Shown piece after piece: positions 9,752 through 17,543 of a stretch of 64,000 nucleotides of DNA (position 1 is its first letter; each line of letters opens with the position of its first letter). The stretch is taken from NCBI RefSeq assembly GCF_001624695.1, contig NZ_JSEP01000002.1, positions 310,001-374,000 on the forward strand. The letters run 5' to 3'. The stretch is from Labrenzia sp. OB1. GTDB lineage: Bacteria > Pseudomonadota > Alphaproteobacteria > Rhizobiales > Stappiaceae. The notes under the pieces are model-generated. The model searched no databases. It was given only the letters and a program-made list of their open reading frames with translations, and was not told the DNA's origin. A program made the position numbers and the translations under genes.

Positions 9752-10240
9752 ATGACACTCAAGGTTGGAGACCGCCTTCCGGATGCCACGTTCAAGATCA
9801 TGACCGCCGACGGCCCCGGCGAGATGACGACCGCCGAATTGACCTCCGGCAAGACCATCGTTCTCTTCGGCGTGCCAGGCGCGTTCACACCGACTTGCCA
9901 CATGAACCACCTGCCCGGTTTCGTGGAACATGCAGAAACGCTGAAAAACAAGGGCATCGACGGGATCGCGGTGGTCTCGGTCAACGACGTCTTCGTCATG
10001 GACGCCTGGCAGAAAGCTTCCAACACCGGCAGCAACATCACCTTCCTGTCCGATACCGCCGCTGAATTCGTTGAAGCTGCCGGCCTCGGCCTCGGTCCGG
10101 CGCCGATCTTCGGTCACGTCCGCTCCCAGCGTTTTGCGCTGATCGCGAAAGACGGCGTCGTCACCTTTCTGGCAATCGAGGAAAGCCCGGGCGAAGCCAC
10201 CAAGACTGGCGCCGCCGCCATTCTGGAAGCGCTTGGCTGA
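9752..10240 (+). CDS. Peroxiredoxin, Prx5/AhpC-TSA atypical type
   Basis: A 162-residue thiol peroxidase that reduces hydrogen peroxide and organic peroxides in the cytoplasm. The peroxidatic cysteine is in PGAFTPTCHMNHLPGF, the Prx5 signature. Length and the N-terminus MTLKVGDRLPDATF match bacterial Prx5 proteins. I chose the second ATG (9752) because AAGGGA lies about 9 bases upstream of it; an ATG at 9743 is also in frame. A strong terminator follows. Confidence 0.95.
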   Translation: MTLKVGDRLPDATFKIMTADGPGEMTTAELTSGKTIVLFGVPGAFTPTCHMNHLPGFVEHAETLKNKGIDGIAVVSVNDVFVMDAWQKASNTGSNITFLSDTAAEFVEAAGLGLGPAPIFGHVRSQRFALIAKDGVVTFLAIEESPGEATKTGAAAILEALG

Positions 10241-10270
10241 TCGACACGAGCAGATTACATGTCAATCGCG

Positions 10271-10300
10271 CGAAAGGGCCCATTGGGCCCTTTCGTTTAT
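10271..10300 (+). terminator. Intrinsic terminator after the peroxiredoxin gene
   Basis: CGAAAGGGCCC, an ATT loop and GGGCCCTTTCG form an 11-bp perfect stem followed by TTTAT. It lies between convergent genes and may also stop the ChaN-like operon from the other side. Confidence 0.8.
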
Positions 10301-10345
10301 AAACTCCCCCTCGCCCCGGTCATCCTGCCGGAGCGAGGCGAAGCG

Positions 10346-11179
10346 TCATCGCGTTCCGGCTTCGGTCGCCTGATCGTCTTCACCCGGGTCCATGCAAAAC
10401 ACGGCGTCCGCCAGCCCTTCCCGGGGCGGCTCACGGCCGGCATGGGGCAGCAGGACGACGACGGAACCTACATTCAGGTCGGCAAGCTGAGCCGGTGTTC
10501 CGTGGCCGAATTCCAGATGGCCCCGCCCGATGATCCCCGCCACAAGCGGCGGCTCGGGCGTGTCTCTCAAGGCGGCGATACGGCAGGCAAAGGCCCGGTC
10601 CCAGACCTGCTGGGCCCTGACAAAACGGTCCATGGCGGGATCGTCCGGTCCTTGCGCCTTGCGGTTCGGCGGACCGCCGCCGGTCAACTCGAACAGGTAT
10701 CTGCGATAGGCGGGTGTTGCCGCCAGAGCCGGCGTGACACCGTCGCGGTCTTCCTCTGCAATCGCGTCCCATCCAAGCTTTCCAACATCGGTGACAAGAG
10801 CCCGGCGGCAATTGAGGCCATGCATCGGAATGCGGAACTGCCTGCAGAAGCGGAACAGCGGCAGGTAAAGCTCCGGAGGGAACCCCCAGACCGTTCCCCA
10901 TTCCGCCTCGCTCAAGAAGGCATCCTCCCGCCCGTAGTCCCCGGCCACCCAACTGGCAAGCACGGGATCGAGCCTAGCGGGAAACATCTCATAGCCCACG
11001 GCAAGATCGGGACGCAGCGCCAGCAGGCCGGCCAGCACGTGGAGCTGCCAGCGGTGTTGGGCGGCCTTGTCATGCTGCTCTCCCAGCAGGACGACCGAGG
11101 CCCCGGCCGCCTTCTTCAGCACCTCTTGGTGGGCGACAGGCTCGCCCGTTGCAGGATCGATCCAGCAACCCGGGGTCAT
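10346..11179 (-). CDS. ChaN-like haem/iron-associated protein (Tiki-like fold)
   Basis: A 277-residue protein with the ChaN signature LGEQHDKAAQHRWQ, then GYEMFP and the late block GIIGRGHLEFGHG. ChaN of Campylobacter is an iron-regulated lipoprotein that binds haem. This version has no signal peptide or lipobox at the chosen start (MTPGCWIDPATGEPVA), so it may be cytoplasmic. Its ATG overlaps the stop of the HemS-like gene by 4 bases (ATGA), giving strong translational coupling. It is the last gene of the iron-responsive operon. The exact role is inferred from context. Confidence 0.85.
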   Translation of the reverse strand: MTPGCWIDPATGEPVAHQEVLKKAAGASVVLLGEQHDKAAQHRWQLHVLAGLLALRPDLAVGYEMFPARLDPVLASWVAGDYGREDAFLSEAEWGTVWGFPPELYLPLFRFCRQFRIPMHGLNCRRALVTDVGKLGWDAIAEEDRDGVTPALAATPAYRRYLFELTGGGPPNRKAQGPDDPAMDRFVRAQQVWDRAFACRIAALRDTPEPPLVAGIIGRGHLEFGHGTPAQLADLNVGSVVVLLPHAGREPPREGLADAVFCMDPGEDDQATEAGTR

Positions 11180-11859
11180 AGGTCTGTTCCGATCGACAGG
11201 GCGCTTCGGCCACCGTCCTGCAGAATGCCACGGTGCCAGCCGTTTTCCTCTGACCATCCGGACAGGCATCCTGCGGGCAGATGAAGGTGAAAATCCTTCA
11301 GGAGAATGTTGAAGCAACCGCCCATCGGCTTCATGTCCTCGAATTTGCCTGTCCATCTCTGTGTGACTGCTTCAGTTTGGACTTGAACGGTGACATCCGG
11401 GCTGCCGACAAGTTTTTCAAGGAACGGACGGGCGGGGTCCGCCTCCAGATCCGGATCGGCATCACCCGGGCTGGGGCGTGGCCGCAAGTCGACAGCTTCC
11501 CGGTCAAACCCGGAAAGTGGATGCGCGAACGGTTCCAACCCCTCCAGACCCACGACGGAGAAAAGAACGCCGCCGTCCTGTCCAAGAAAATCCAGGCGCG
11601 GATAGTGCTTGCCGCGCATCTGCGAAGACGTGTCGTATTCCACCGAGGCAAGCTTCGAGGCATCGATGTCCATATTCTGGCACGCTCCCGAAAGACGAAT
11701 GGTCTCGGCCTCCACCTCAACCGCCTCGACCTTTCCAAGCCGTTCGTGCAGCAGTCCGTCCGCCCGTACGATCACCATCACCCGGTCCATTTCAGGCAGG
11801 CACTTCAGAATGTCGGAGGGGGCGGCTTTCAGGAGATGGCGGTTGTCGGTGTCGCTCAT
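11176..11859 (-). CDS. HemS/ChuX-like haem-handling protein, divergent
   Basis: A 227-residue protein that I assign to the HemS/ChuX haem-utilisation fold from two imperfect repeats. The first has VIVRADGLLHERLGKV, then YPRLDFLGQDGGVLFSV. The second has QTEAVTQRWTGKF, then GGCFNILLKDFHLHL, matching the HemS pattern of a trailing NVL-x-x-FNLHL block. Full HemS proteins are about 340 residues, so this one is compressed. Such proteins bind or degrade haem in the cytoplasm. Its start overlaps the ABC transporter stop by 4 bases (ATGA). The assignment rests on motif recognition plus operon context. Confidence 0.72.
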   Translation of the reverse strand: MSDTDNRHLLKAAPSDILKCLPEMDRVMVIVRADGLLHERLGKVEAVEVEAETIRLSGACQNMDIDASKLASVEYDTSSQMRGKHYPRLDFLGQDGGVLFSVVGLEGLEPFAHPLSGFDREAVDLRPRPSPGDADPDLEADPARPFLEKLVGSPDVTVQVQTEAVTQRWTGKFEDMKPMGGCFNILLKDFHLHLPAGCLSGWSEENGWHRGILQDGGRSALSIGTDL

Positions 11860-13628
11860 GCAGGATGTCCTGTTTTTGGAGAATGGTCGGTGCGGGTTTC
11901 GGACGTCCGGTCCCACGGGTCGGACACCCGGGATCCGTGCCCAAGGGAAAGAACCTTGAAAGTGCCGAGTGCATCCGGCGGACGATGGGCCGCGCATATG
12001 ACGATCGCCTTGGGGCACTCCCTGCGCAGCAGGCTCAGCACCTCTGTCTCGCTGCTGCCGTCAAGGGCGCTGGTCGCTTCGTCCAGAATGAGAATATCCG
12101 GACGTGCGAACAGGATCCGCGCCAGAGCGAGCCGCTGCCGCTCGCCGATGGACAGCCCCGCGAAGCTCTCTTCACTCGGCTTCTTGAGCGCCTCCAACCG
12201 GTGCGCGAGTCCGACTTTCACAAAGACTTGCTCGATCAGGGCAAGGTCGAAGTCCTCCGGGGCGTCCGGGTAGGTCAGCGACTGGGCGAGTCCTCCCGGG
12301 AACACACGAGGGACCTGCGGCAGGGCGAGAAGCTTTCCTTCAGGAACCTGAATTTCACCTTTGCCGTAAGGCCAGACACCGGACAAGGCGGTCAGCAGCG
12401 TGCTCTTGCCTATACCGGACCGACCCTTCACCCAGACTGTCTCGCCCGGTTTCATGTCCAGATCCGGAACAGGGTCGAGGGGATCGCCTTGCGGCGTGGT
12501 GAGCGTCAGGCCCGAAACACGCAGGCGCGCGTCGTCGGAGGCGGTCCGTTTGATGGCACGGGGGGCTTGCGGCGCCGGGAACGGATCGCGGGTCGCCTTC
12601 AGCAGCAGATCCAGCCGCTCGGCGACGGCAGCGAACTCCGCCAGATCGCGATAGGAGAATATGAACCAGCTCAGTGTCGTGGAGACCCGGGAGAAGGCTC
12701 CGGCGAGCTGCATCAGCCCCCCTAGCGTCAGGTTGCCCGCGAAGAAGGCCGGCAGGGCCAGGAAGGTCGGAATACGCAAGACGGTCTGCATGTAGGGGCG
12801 GACGAACAGGCCGAGCAGCAGCTCCGCATTGATCAGGCGGAACCAGTTGCCGCGGATCGCGCCGAAGCGTGCCTCGAGCCGACGGCGCTCGGCCTTCTCA
12901 CCCGAGGCCTGAGCGATCTCGTCAGCGCCTTCGCGCACCTGTATCAACGCATGCCTGAAATTTGCTTCCCAGCGTTCCTGCGCGAACACCAGTCCCTTGA
13001 TCGGCCTGCCCAGCCTGTCGGTTATGACGATCGACAGAGCAACGTAAACGAACGCGGCCCAGACCATGTAGCGGTGAATGACGATGTCCTGCCCCAGAAG
13101 GCTGAACTCCAGAGGAAAGGAGGACAGGGACCACAACACGGCCACATAGGAGGCCAGCGCGACAATGTTGGAAGTGAGGTCAAGCGTTTCAATGAGCAAT
13201 CGGTTGACGAACTGACGGCAGTCTTCCGCAATTCTCTGATCCGGATTGTCCACGGGACGGCTGGTGAAACCGGGCCGCAAATGCCAGTAGCTCTTGTTGG
13301 CCAGCCAGGCGTTCTGGACATTCTCGGTCAGCCGCTGGCGCAGGAACAGGAACAGGCGCTTGCGCAGCCAGTCACCTGCAAGATGAAAGCCGGCGGATGC
13401 GCCGATGAGTACCGCGAAGTTCCCTATCTCGACCAACGCCAGAGACGCATCCCGGTTTTCCAGAGCATCGAAGAAGCTCTTGCTCCAGGCAATCAACTTT
13501 ACGGAAACCCAGACTTCCGCGAACTGAAATCCGAGGACGACGGCGTAAAGCAGAATGGCGTACCAGGATCCGGGCCCCGACACGGCTATCCGTGTCAGGG
13601 TGTAGATCCGTTTCAGGATCGTGTGCAT
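11856..13628 (-). CDS. Fused ABC transporter, YddA/SbmA-BacA type
   Basis: A 590-residue permease fused to an ATPase. The N-terminal half (about 1-345) has the ABC_membrane_2/SbmA-BacA pattern, including DNPDQRIAEDCRQF and five or six membrane helices. The C-terminal ATPase (about 375-580) has Walker A GRSGIGKSTLL, signature SIGERQRLALAR and Walker B ILILDEATSALD. Relatives such as Rv1819c and SbmA have an exporter fold but act in uptake of cobalamin or peptides. It starts 4 bases after the receptor gene and is coupled to the HemS-like gene. I infer that it moves the receptor's ligand across the inner membrane. Confidence 0.88.
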   Translation of the reverse strand: MHTILKRIYTLTRIAVSGPGSWYAILLYAVVLGFQFAEVWVSVKLIAWSKSFFDALENRDASLALVEIGNFAVLIGASAGFHLAGDWLRKRLFLFLRQRLTENVQNAWLANKSYWHLRPGFTSRPVDNPDQRIAEDCRQFVNRLLIETLDLTSNIVALASYVAVLWSLSSFPLEFSLLGQDIVIHRYMVWAAFVYVALSIVITDRLGRPIKGLVFAQERWEANFRHALIQVREGADEIAQASGEKAERRRLEARFGAIRGNWFRLINAELLLGLFVRPYMQTVLRIPTFLALPAFFAGNLTLGGLMQLAGAFSRVSTTLSWFIFSYRDLAEFAAVAERLDLLLKATRDPFPAPQAPRAIKRTASDDARLRVSGLTLTTPQGDPLDPVPDLDMKPGETVWVKGRSGIGKSTLLTALSGVWPYGKGEIQVPEGKLLALPQVPRVFPGGLAQSLTYPDAPEDFDLALIEQVFVKVGLAHRLEALKKPSEESFAGLSIGERQRLALARILFARPDILILDEATSALDGSSETEVLSLLRRECPKAIVICAAHRPPDALGTFKVLSLGHGSRVSDPWDRTSETRTDHSPKTGHPA

Positions 13629-13632
13629 CCGG

Positions 13633-15939
13633 TCAGAACTTGATGTTCAGCGATGCGGTGAACGTCCGGCCGGGGCCGGTCTGGAGTTCCAGCGGGTTCT
13701 GCCGGGCAACCGACACTGAGGGAGACAGCGTCCTGTCCGCCGCCCCTGCCTCGAAATAGCGGCTGTCGAAGACGTTCCTGACGCCGACATCCAGGCTGGC
13801 GAGTTTGGCGAACTGCCAGCTTCCGAAAACATCAAGCAAGGCATAGCCACCCGGCTTGAAACCATCGTCCCTGCCGGACACTTCCGTCACCGGCGCGGCA
13901 AGCGTCGTGACTGCGGAGAAACTGAGATTGTAGTCCGGAATCAGGTAGTCCAGACCGAGAACCGCTGTCAGAGGCGGCAATGTGTGCGCGACGGTGTCAG
14001 CATCTTCATTTGCTTTCTGAACACCGCGTTGCCAGGCGAGACTGCCGTTCAGTCTCAGGTTGTCGTTGAACTGGTAGGCCCCTTCGACCTCGATACCCCA
14101 GACCTCGACGGAGGACAGGTTTCGATAGGTGTAGTCGTTCGTGCCCGGAACATTGTAGAAGCTCTGAATGAAGTCGGTGTAGTCGGCATAGAAGCCTGTC
14201 ACCGCGACGTGCCCGTTGTCGATCCGCGCACGGATCCCCGCTTCGTAGCTTTTGACTTCCTCCGGTTTCAGGTCGGGAGCCGGTATCAGATCGAAGAAGG
14301 CGCTGGGGAGCGATGTATAGAGCTGCTGCGCCGTCGGCATCTTGAAGCCTTCGCCGTATTTGCCCCAGACGGACCAGGTGTTGTTGACGTGGTAGAGCGC
14401 AGACAGGCTCTTGACCAGCGCAACATCTTCACGGGTCTTCGGTTCGAAGCCGTCGACGAGCTGGTAGTCATCGTTGGGTCGCGGCTTGATGCGGTAGCTT
14501 GCAAGGCGGACACCGGGCGTGATTTCAAGGTTGTTGTCGAACAGGCCGATCGTGTCCTGAATATAGAAGTCGGCGCGAGTGGTGTCGGAGTTCGCGAAAT
14601 TGAACCCTCCCGCCCGCTCTTCGGTGGTCGTTCCGGTCAACAGATCCGTCGTGCGATCGACGCGCGTATAGTCGACCGTGGTGTAATCCCCGTCGAAGCC
14701 GAAGATCACGTCGTGGCTGAAGCTCCCCGTGTCGAAGGCCTTGGATGCCTGGATGTCCAGTTCGAAGAAATTTTCCTTGTAGGTCAATTTGTCTTCAGTG
14801 AGATACGGAGTGCCGGTGGAAGTGACCCCCCATTCGCTTCCCGTTCGGTCGTAGTTGTTCGGGGCATAGGCGACGACCGTCTTCAGTTCATCCAGAAGAC
14901 CGGTTTCCGGGCTCCAGAGATGCTCCACTGCGAACCGGCCGCGGTCGAGATCGAGGTCCCGGTCGTATCTGTGAATGTCGGCGCTCAGGTTCTGGGTATA
15001 GTCGACGCCGGTGAGACGCTTCGTGATATCGGCGGAAGCTTCCAGTCTGTGCTCTGTCGTCGGCTCCCAGACGACTTTCGCCAAGGCGCGATAGGCTTGT
15101 GTCGTCGTGTCATCGAATTTGTTGCACTCAAGCTGGCCTGCGGAGAAGTCCCTGGGGCAGCCGTAGACCCCGCCATCGGCGCGCGCATTGCTGAGCTCGG
15201 GCTCTTCATTGTAGCCGCGCGACAGCGCGATCATCGCCGACAGCTGATCGGAAAAGCGGTAAGCGACGGCCCCTGAGGCCGTGGCCGCACTCGTGAAGCT
15301 GTCGTAGCCGACACTCCCCTGACCGCCATAGCTCCGGCCCAGAAGCAGGTCCTCCGGATCCAGTGTCTCCAGTGCGACCACCCCGCCCAGGGCGTCCGCT
15401 CCCCACAGGACAGATGCCGGGCCGCGGACGACCTCGACCTGCTTGACGAAATTGAAGTCCAGGTAGTCGCGTGTCCCGTCCGTGATCCGCTCCGGTATCC
15501 GCGACCCGTCCGACAGGATCATAACGCGGTTGCCGCCGACACCGCGTATGTTGAACCCGCCGAAGGTGTTGAAAGGATCGGTGGCCGTTGTTTGCCTTCC
15601 CACAGTCACGCCGGGGATATAGCGCGTGAGTTCCTGCATATCGGAGATGCCGTATTTTTCGATCTCCGCACCGTCAACAACCGTCACGCTGGCCGGAATA
15701 TCGAGGGTCGAGATGCTCTTGCGGCCGGCAACAAGCGTAATCGTGTCGAGAAGCGTTCCCTGCGCCACCTCATCGGATGCGGTTTCAGCATCCGTTGCAA
15801 CCCGGCGTTCGGCCGTTTCACTTTCAGAGGCAGGACTATCGTTTGTCTGCTGAGCTTGCGTTTCAGAAACAAGACACAACAAGGCGGAGCCGGCGATGGT
15901 CGCCAGCTTGAGGCTTTTCAGCCCCGTATTGTAAGGCAT
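13633..15939 (-). CDS. TonB-dependent haem/haemoglobin-type outer-membrane receptor
   Basis: A 768-residue TonB-dependent receptor. It has a signal peptide (cleavage near TQA, about residue 29), a plug domain (LDIPASVTVVDGAEIEKYG; VEVVRGPASVLWGADALGG) and a 22-strand barrel ending with an aromatic-poor IKF C-terminus. The haemoglobin/transferrin receptor subfamily is the best match. The FRAP/NPNL box appears as FKMP and APDL, and no histidine lies between them. The ATG has GGAGT about 6 bases upstream. It is the first gene of the four-gene operon controlled by the TGA-N9-TCA box upstream. Confidence 0.9.
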   Translation of the reverse strand: MPYNTGLKSLKLATIAGSALLCLVSETQAQQTNDSPASESETAERRVATDAETASDEVAQGTLLDTITLVAGRKSISTLDIPASVTVVDGAEIEKYGISDMQELTRYIPGVTVGRQTTATDPFNTFGGFNIRGVGGNRVMILSDGSRIPERITDGTRDYLDFNFVKQVEVVRGPASVLWGADALGGVVALETLDPEDLLLGRSYGGQGSVGYDSFTSAATASGAVAYRFSDQLSAMIALSRGYNEEPELSNARADGGVYGCPRDFSAGQLECNKFDDTTTQAYRALAKVVWEPTTEHRLEASADITKRLTGVDYTQNLSADIHRYDRDLDLDRGRFAVEHLWSPETGLLDELKTVVAYAPNNYDRTGSEWGVTSTGTPYLTEDKLTYKENFFELDIQASKAFDTGSFSHDVIFGFDGDYTTVDYTRVDRTTDLLTGTTTEERAGGFNFANSDTTRADFYIQDTIGLFDNNLEITPGVRLASYRIKPRPNDDYQLVDGFEPKTREDVALVKSLSALYHVNNTWSVWGKYGEGFKMPTAQQLYTSLPSAFFDLIPAPDLKPEEVKSYEAGIRARIDNGHVAVTGFYADYTDFIQSFYNVPGTNDYTYRNLSSVEVWGIEVEGAYQFNDNLRLNGSLAWQRGVQKANEDADTVAHTLPPLTAVLGLDYLIPDYNLSFSAVTTLAAPVTEVSGRDDGFKPGGYALLDVFGSWQFAKLASLDVGVRNVFDSRYFEAGAADRTLSPSVSVARQNPLELQTGPGRTFTASLNIKF

Positions 15940-15959
15940 GGGTGAACTCCGTCGTTAGC

Positions 15960-15975
15960 TCGAAAGGTCTTTCGA
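15960..15975. promoter_or_regulatory. Short perfect inverted repeat in the receptor leader
   Basis: TCGAAAG, GT and CTTTCGA form a perfect 7-bp inverted repeat about 20 bases upstream of the receptor start codon, just before its ribosome site. It could be a second operator or a leader hairpin that limits translation. No family is recognised. Confidence 0.35.
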
Positions 15976-16065
15976 ACTCGAATCGGTTGAGGAAGGCTTG
16001 CTGTTTGGCTGGCGCTGGAGAAAGCGGCGCTTTGCGCCCGCTTTGTGGGACAATGATTTAATATA

Positions 16066-16080
16066 TGAGTTTATGAGTCA
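16066..16080 (-). promoter_or_regulatory. Iron-responsive operator (IRO/RirA box) over a -35 element
   Basis: The 15-mer TGAGTTTATGAGTCA is an exact TGA-N9-TCA match, the RirA/IRO-box consensus of Rhizobiales. On the minus strand it overlaps a -35-like TTGACT (16081-16076); a -10 is not clear. It lies 126 bases upstream of the TonB-dependent receptor start, in an AT-rich patch. Repression by an iron- or Fe-S-sensing RirA when iron is sufficient is inferred, not shown. Confidence 0.6.
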
Positions 16081-16236
16081 AGTATTAAAAAGCCGAATTC
16101 ACCAATGATTTCAGCACAAAATGGTTTGGGTGTTTGGGAGAACGCTCATGCCTGACACATTTCGTCTCGTGCGTGGGCGCACTTCCGCTTTTCCAGAGCC
16201 GACAAAATCTCAAGCCCTGCCTTGTCGAAACCGGAG

Positions 16237-17010
16237 TTAGTCGGCCTGGCGTCCGCGCGGCCAGATAACGCCGGCCGCATAAGTCAGGAAAACGCCGACA
16301 AGCGTCGCCGCGAGGCCGAACCAGGTGAGGGCGTAGCCGAGATGATCGTTCTTGAAGCGAACAATGGTTTCGCCCGCCTGCGGCAGGCCACCCTGCGGAG
16401 TAAAGCCCGCGTCGAGGTCGATGCTGTAGGGCGCCAGGACATCAGGGGCGATGCCAAGAACCTCTCCCATGGCCTGGGTATCGCGGGCGAACCAGATGTT
16501 GTCGGAGGGGTCCGTCTCCGGCGTCGTCCAGTTCGGTTTTTCGCTGAGACGCAATAGACCGGTGAGCTCCATCCGACCTTGCGGGAGGACCAGAGCCGGC
16601 TCGCGGCGCGCACTCTCAAGGTCCTGAGGCAGGAACCCGCGATTGACGAGAACAACCCAGCCATCGACGGTTTCAAAGGGCGCGTAAGTCATCACACCCG
16701 GCCCGCCAAAAGGCCCGGCCGGGTCGCTCAAGGCGTTATAGTAGAAAACCGCACCTTGTAGAAACGCACCTGTCACGCTGACATGGCGATAGTCGTCTGC
16801 CTCGGCGAGACCCTGCCAATTCGACGGCCCCGGCGCACCCACGGGCGCTTTTGAGACGCCTTCTTCCACCTGCACGATCAGGCTCTCTTTCCACGCCAGC
16901 CGGTCGAGCTGCCAGAAACCCAGCTTGAGAAGCACCAGCAAGGCCAGTGCCGCAGCAATGAAGGGAATGAAAAGTTTTCGAATTGGCCCCATGACGGGAT
17001 CTGCTTTCAT
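16237..17010 (-). CDS. SURF1 family cytochrome oxidase assembly protein
   Basis: A 257-residue protein with one membrane helix near each end (about 11-30 and 228-248), as expected for SURF1. Family blocks are GFWQLDRLAWKE, the GWVVLVNRGFLP motif and the C-terminal YALTWFGLAATLVGVF. SURF1 aids haem a insertion into subunit I of aa3 oxidase. It is the last gene of the oxidase cluster, 21 bases after the DUF983 gene. An alternative ATG lies 18 bases inside. Confidence 0.95.
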   Translation of the reverse strand: MKADPVMGPIRKLFIPFIAAALALLVLLKLGFWQLDRLAWKESLIVQVEEGVSKAPVGAPGPSNWQGLAEADDYRHVSVTGAFLQGAVFYYNALSDPAGPFGGPGVMTYAPFETVDGWVVLVNRGFLPQDLESARREPALVLPQGRMELTGLLRLSEKPNWTTPETDPSDNIWFARDTQAMGEVLGIAPDVLAPYSIDLDAGFTPQGGLPQAGETIVRFKNDHLGYALTWFGLAATLVGVFLTYAAGVIWPRGRQAD

Positions 17011-17031
17011 GCGTGGTGTGCTGGTTTGACG

Positions 17032-17421
17032 TCAGGCGTCGCGGCCGTCATCAAGGCGGCCTTCCTCGGCCTTGTGGCGGAACTGCTGGGCAATCATCAG
17101 GCCCTTCAAGGGGCGCAGGACGCCGGCCGCAAGAATGACCGTCAGCGGCAGCCACAAGATAAGGTGAACCCATATCGGCGGCTGAAAGCTGAGTTCGACG
17201 AACAGCACCAGACCGACAACAATGAATCCGACAATCATGATGACGAAGACGGCCGGACCGTCGCCGCTGTCGGCAAAGGAAAAATCCTGACCGCAGGCCA
17301 TGCAGGACTTTTTCACCGACAGGAACCCGTCAAACAGCTTTCCCTGTCCGCAACGCGGGCATTTTCCGGAAAGACCCGCGGACACCGGATTGACCGGTGG
17401 AAAGTGCGCCTTGTCTTCCAT
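17032..17421 (-). CDS. DUF983 family membrane protein
   Basis: A 129-residue DUF983 protein. It has two N-terminal zinc-ribbon-like CxxC pairs (GKCPRCGQG and SCMACGQDF) followed by two membrane helices (about 55-77 and 82-101). The family is regularly found between ctaE and SURF1 in alphaproteobacterial oxidase clusters, as here, which suggests an assembly role. No reaction is known. A terminator separates it from ctaE, so it may rely on read-through or its own promoter. Confidence 0.92.
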   Translation of the reverse strand: MEDKAHFPPVNPVSAGLSGKCPRCGQGKLFDGFLSVKKSCMACGQDFSFADSGDGPAVFVIMIVGFIVVGLVLFVELSFQPPIWVHLILWLPLTVILAAGVLRPLKGLMIAQQFRHKAEEGRLDDGRDA

Positions 17422-17450
17422 GACCTGCCTCTTGAATTGTTGCGTAAACG

Positions 17451-17481
17451 AAAACGCCCGATCCGGCTGCCGGATCGGGCG
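17451..17481 (-). terminator. Intrinsic terminator after ctaE
   Basis: A perfect 12-bp stem (CGCCCGATCCGG, loop of 3, CCGGATCGGGCG) is followed on the minus strand by TTTTCGTTT. It lies between ctaE and the DUF983 gene and would attenuate transcription into the DUF983-SURF1 pair. Confidence 0.85.
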
Positions 17482-17543
17482 TGTTCACGACCCTGATGAT
17501 ACCGCCCAGGAGTATCCTGCGTCCCGGCGGGACGCCGAATGCC

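Noticed and set aside
13984..15276. A 430-codon frame opposite the TonB-dependent receptor
   Set aside because: Antisense shadow; the receptor has signal peptide, plug and barrel motifs in the opposite frame.
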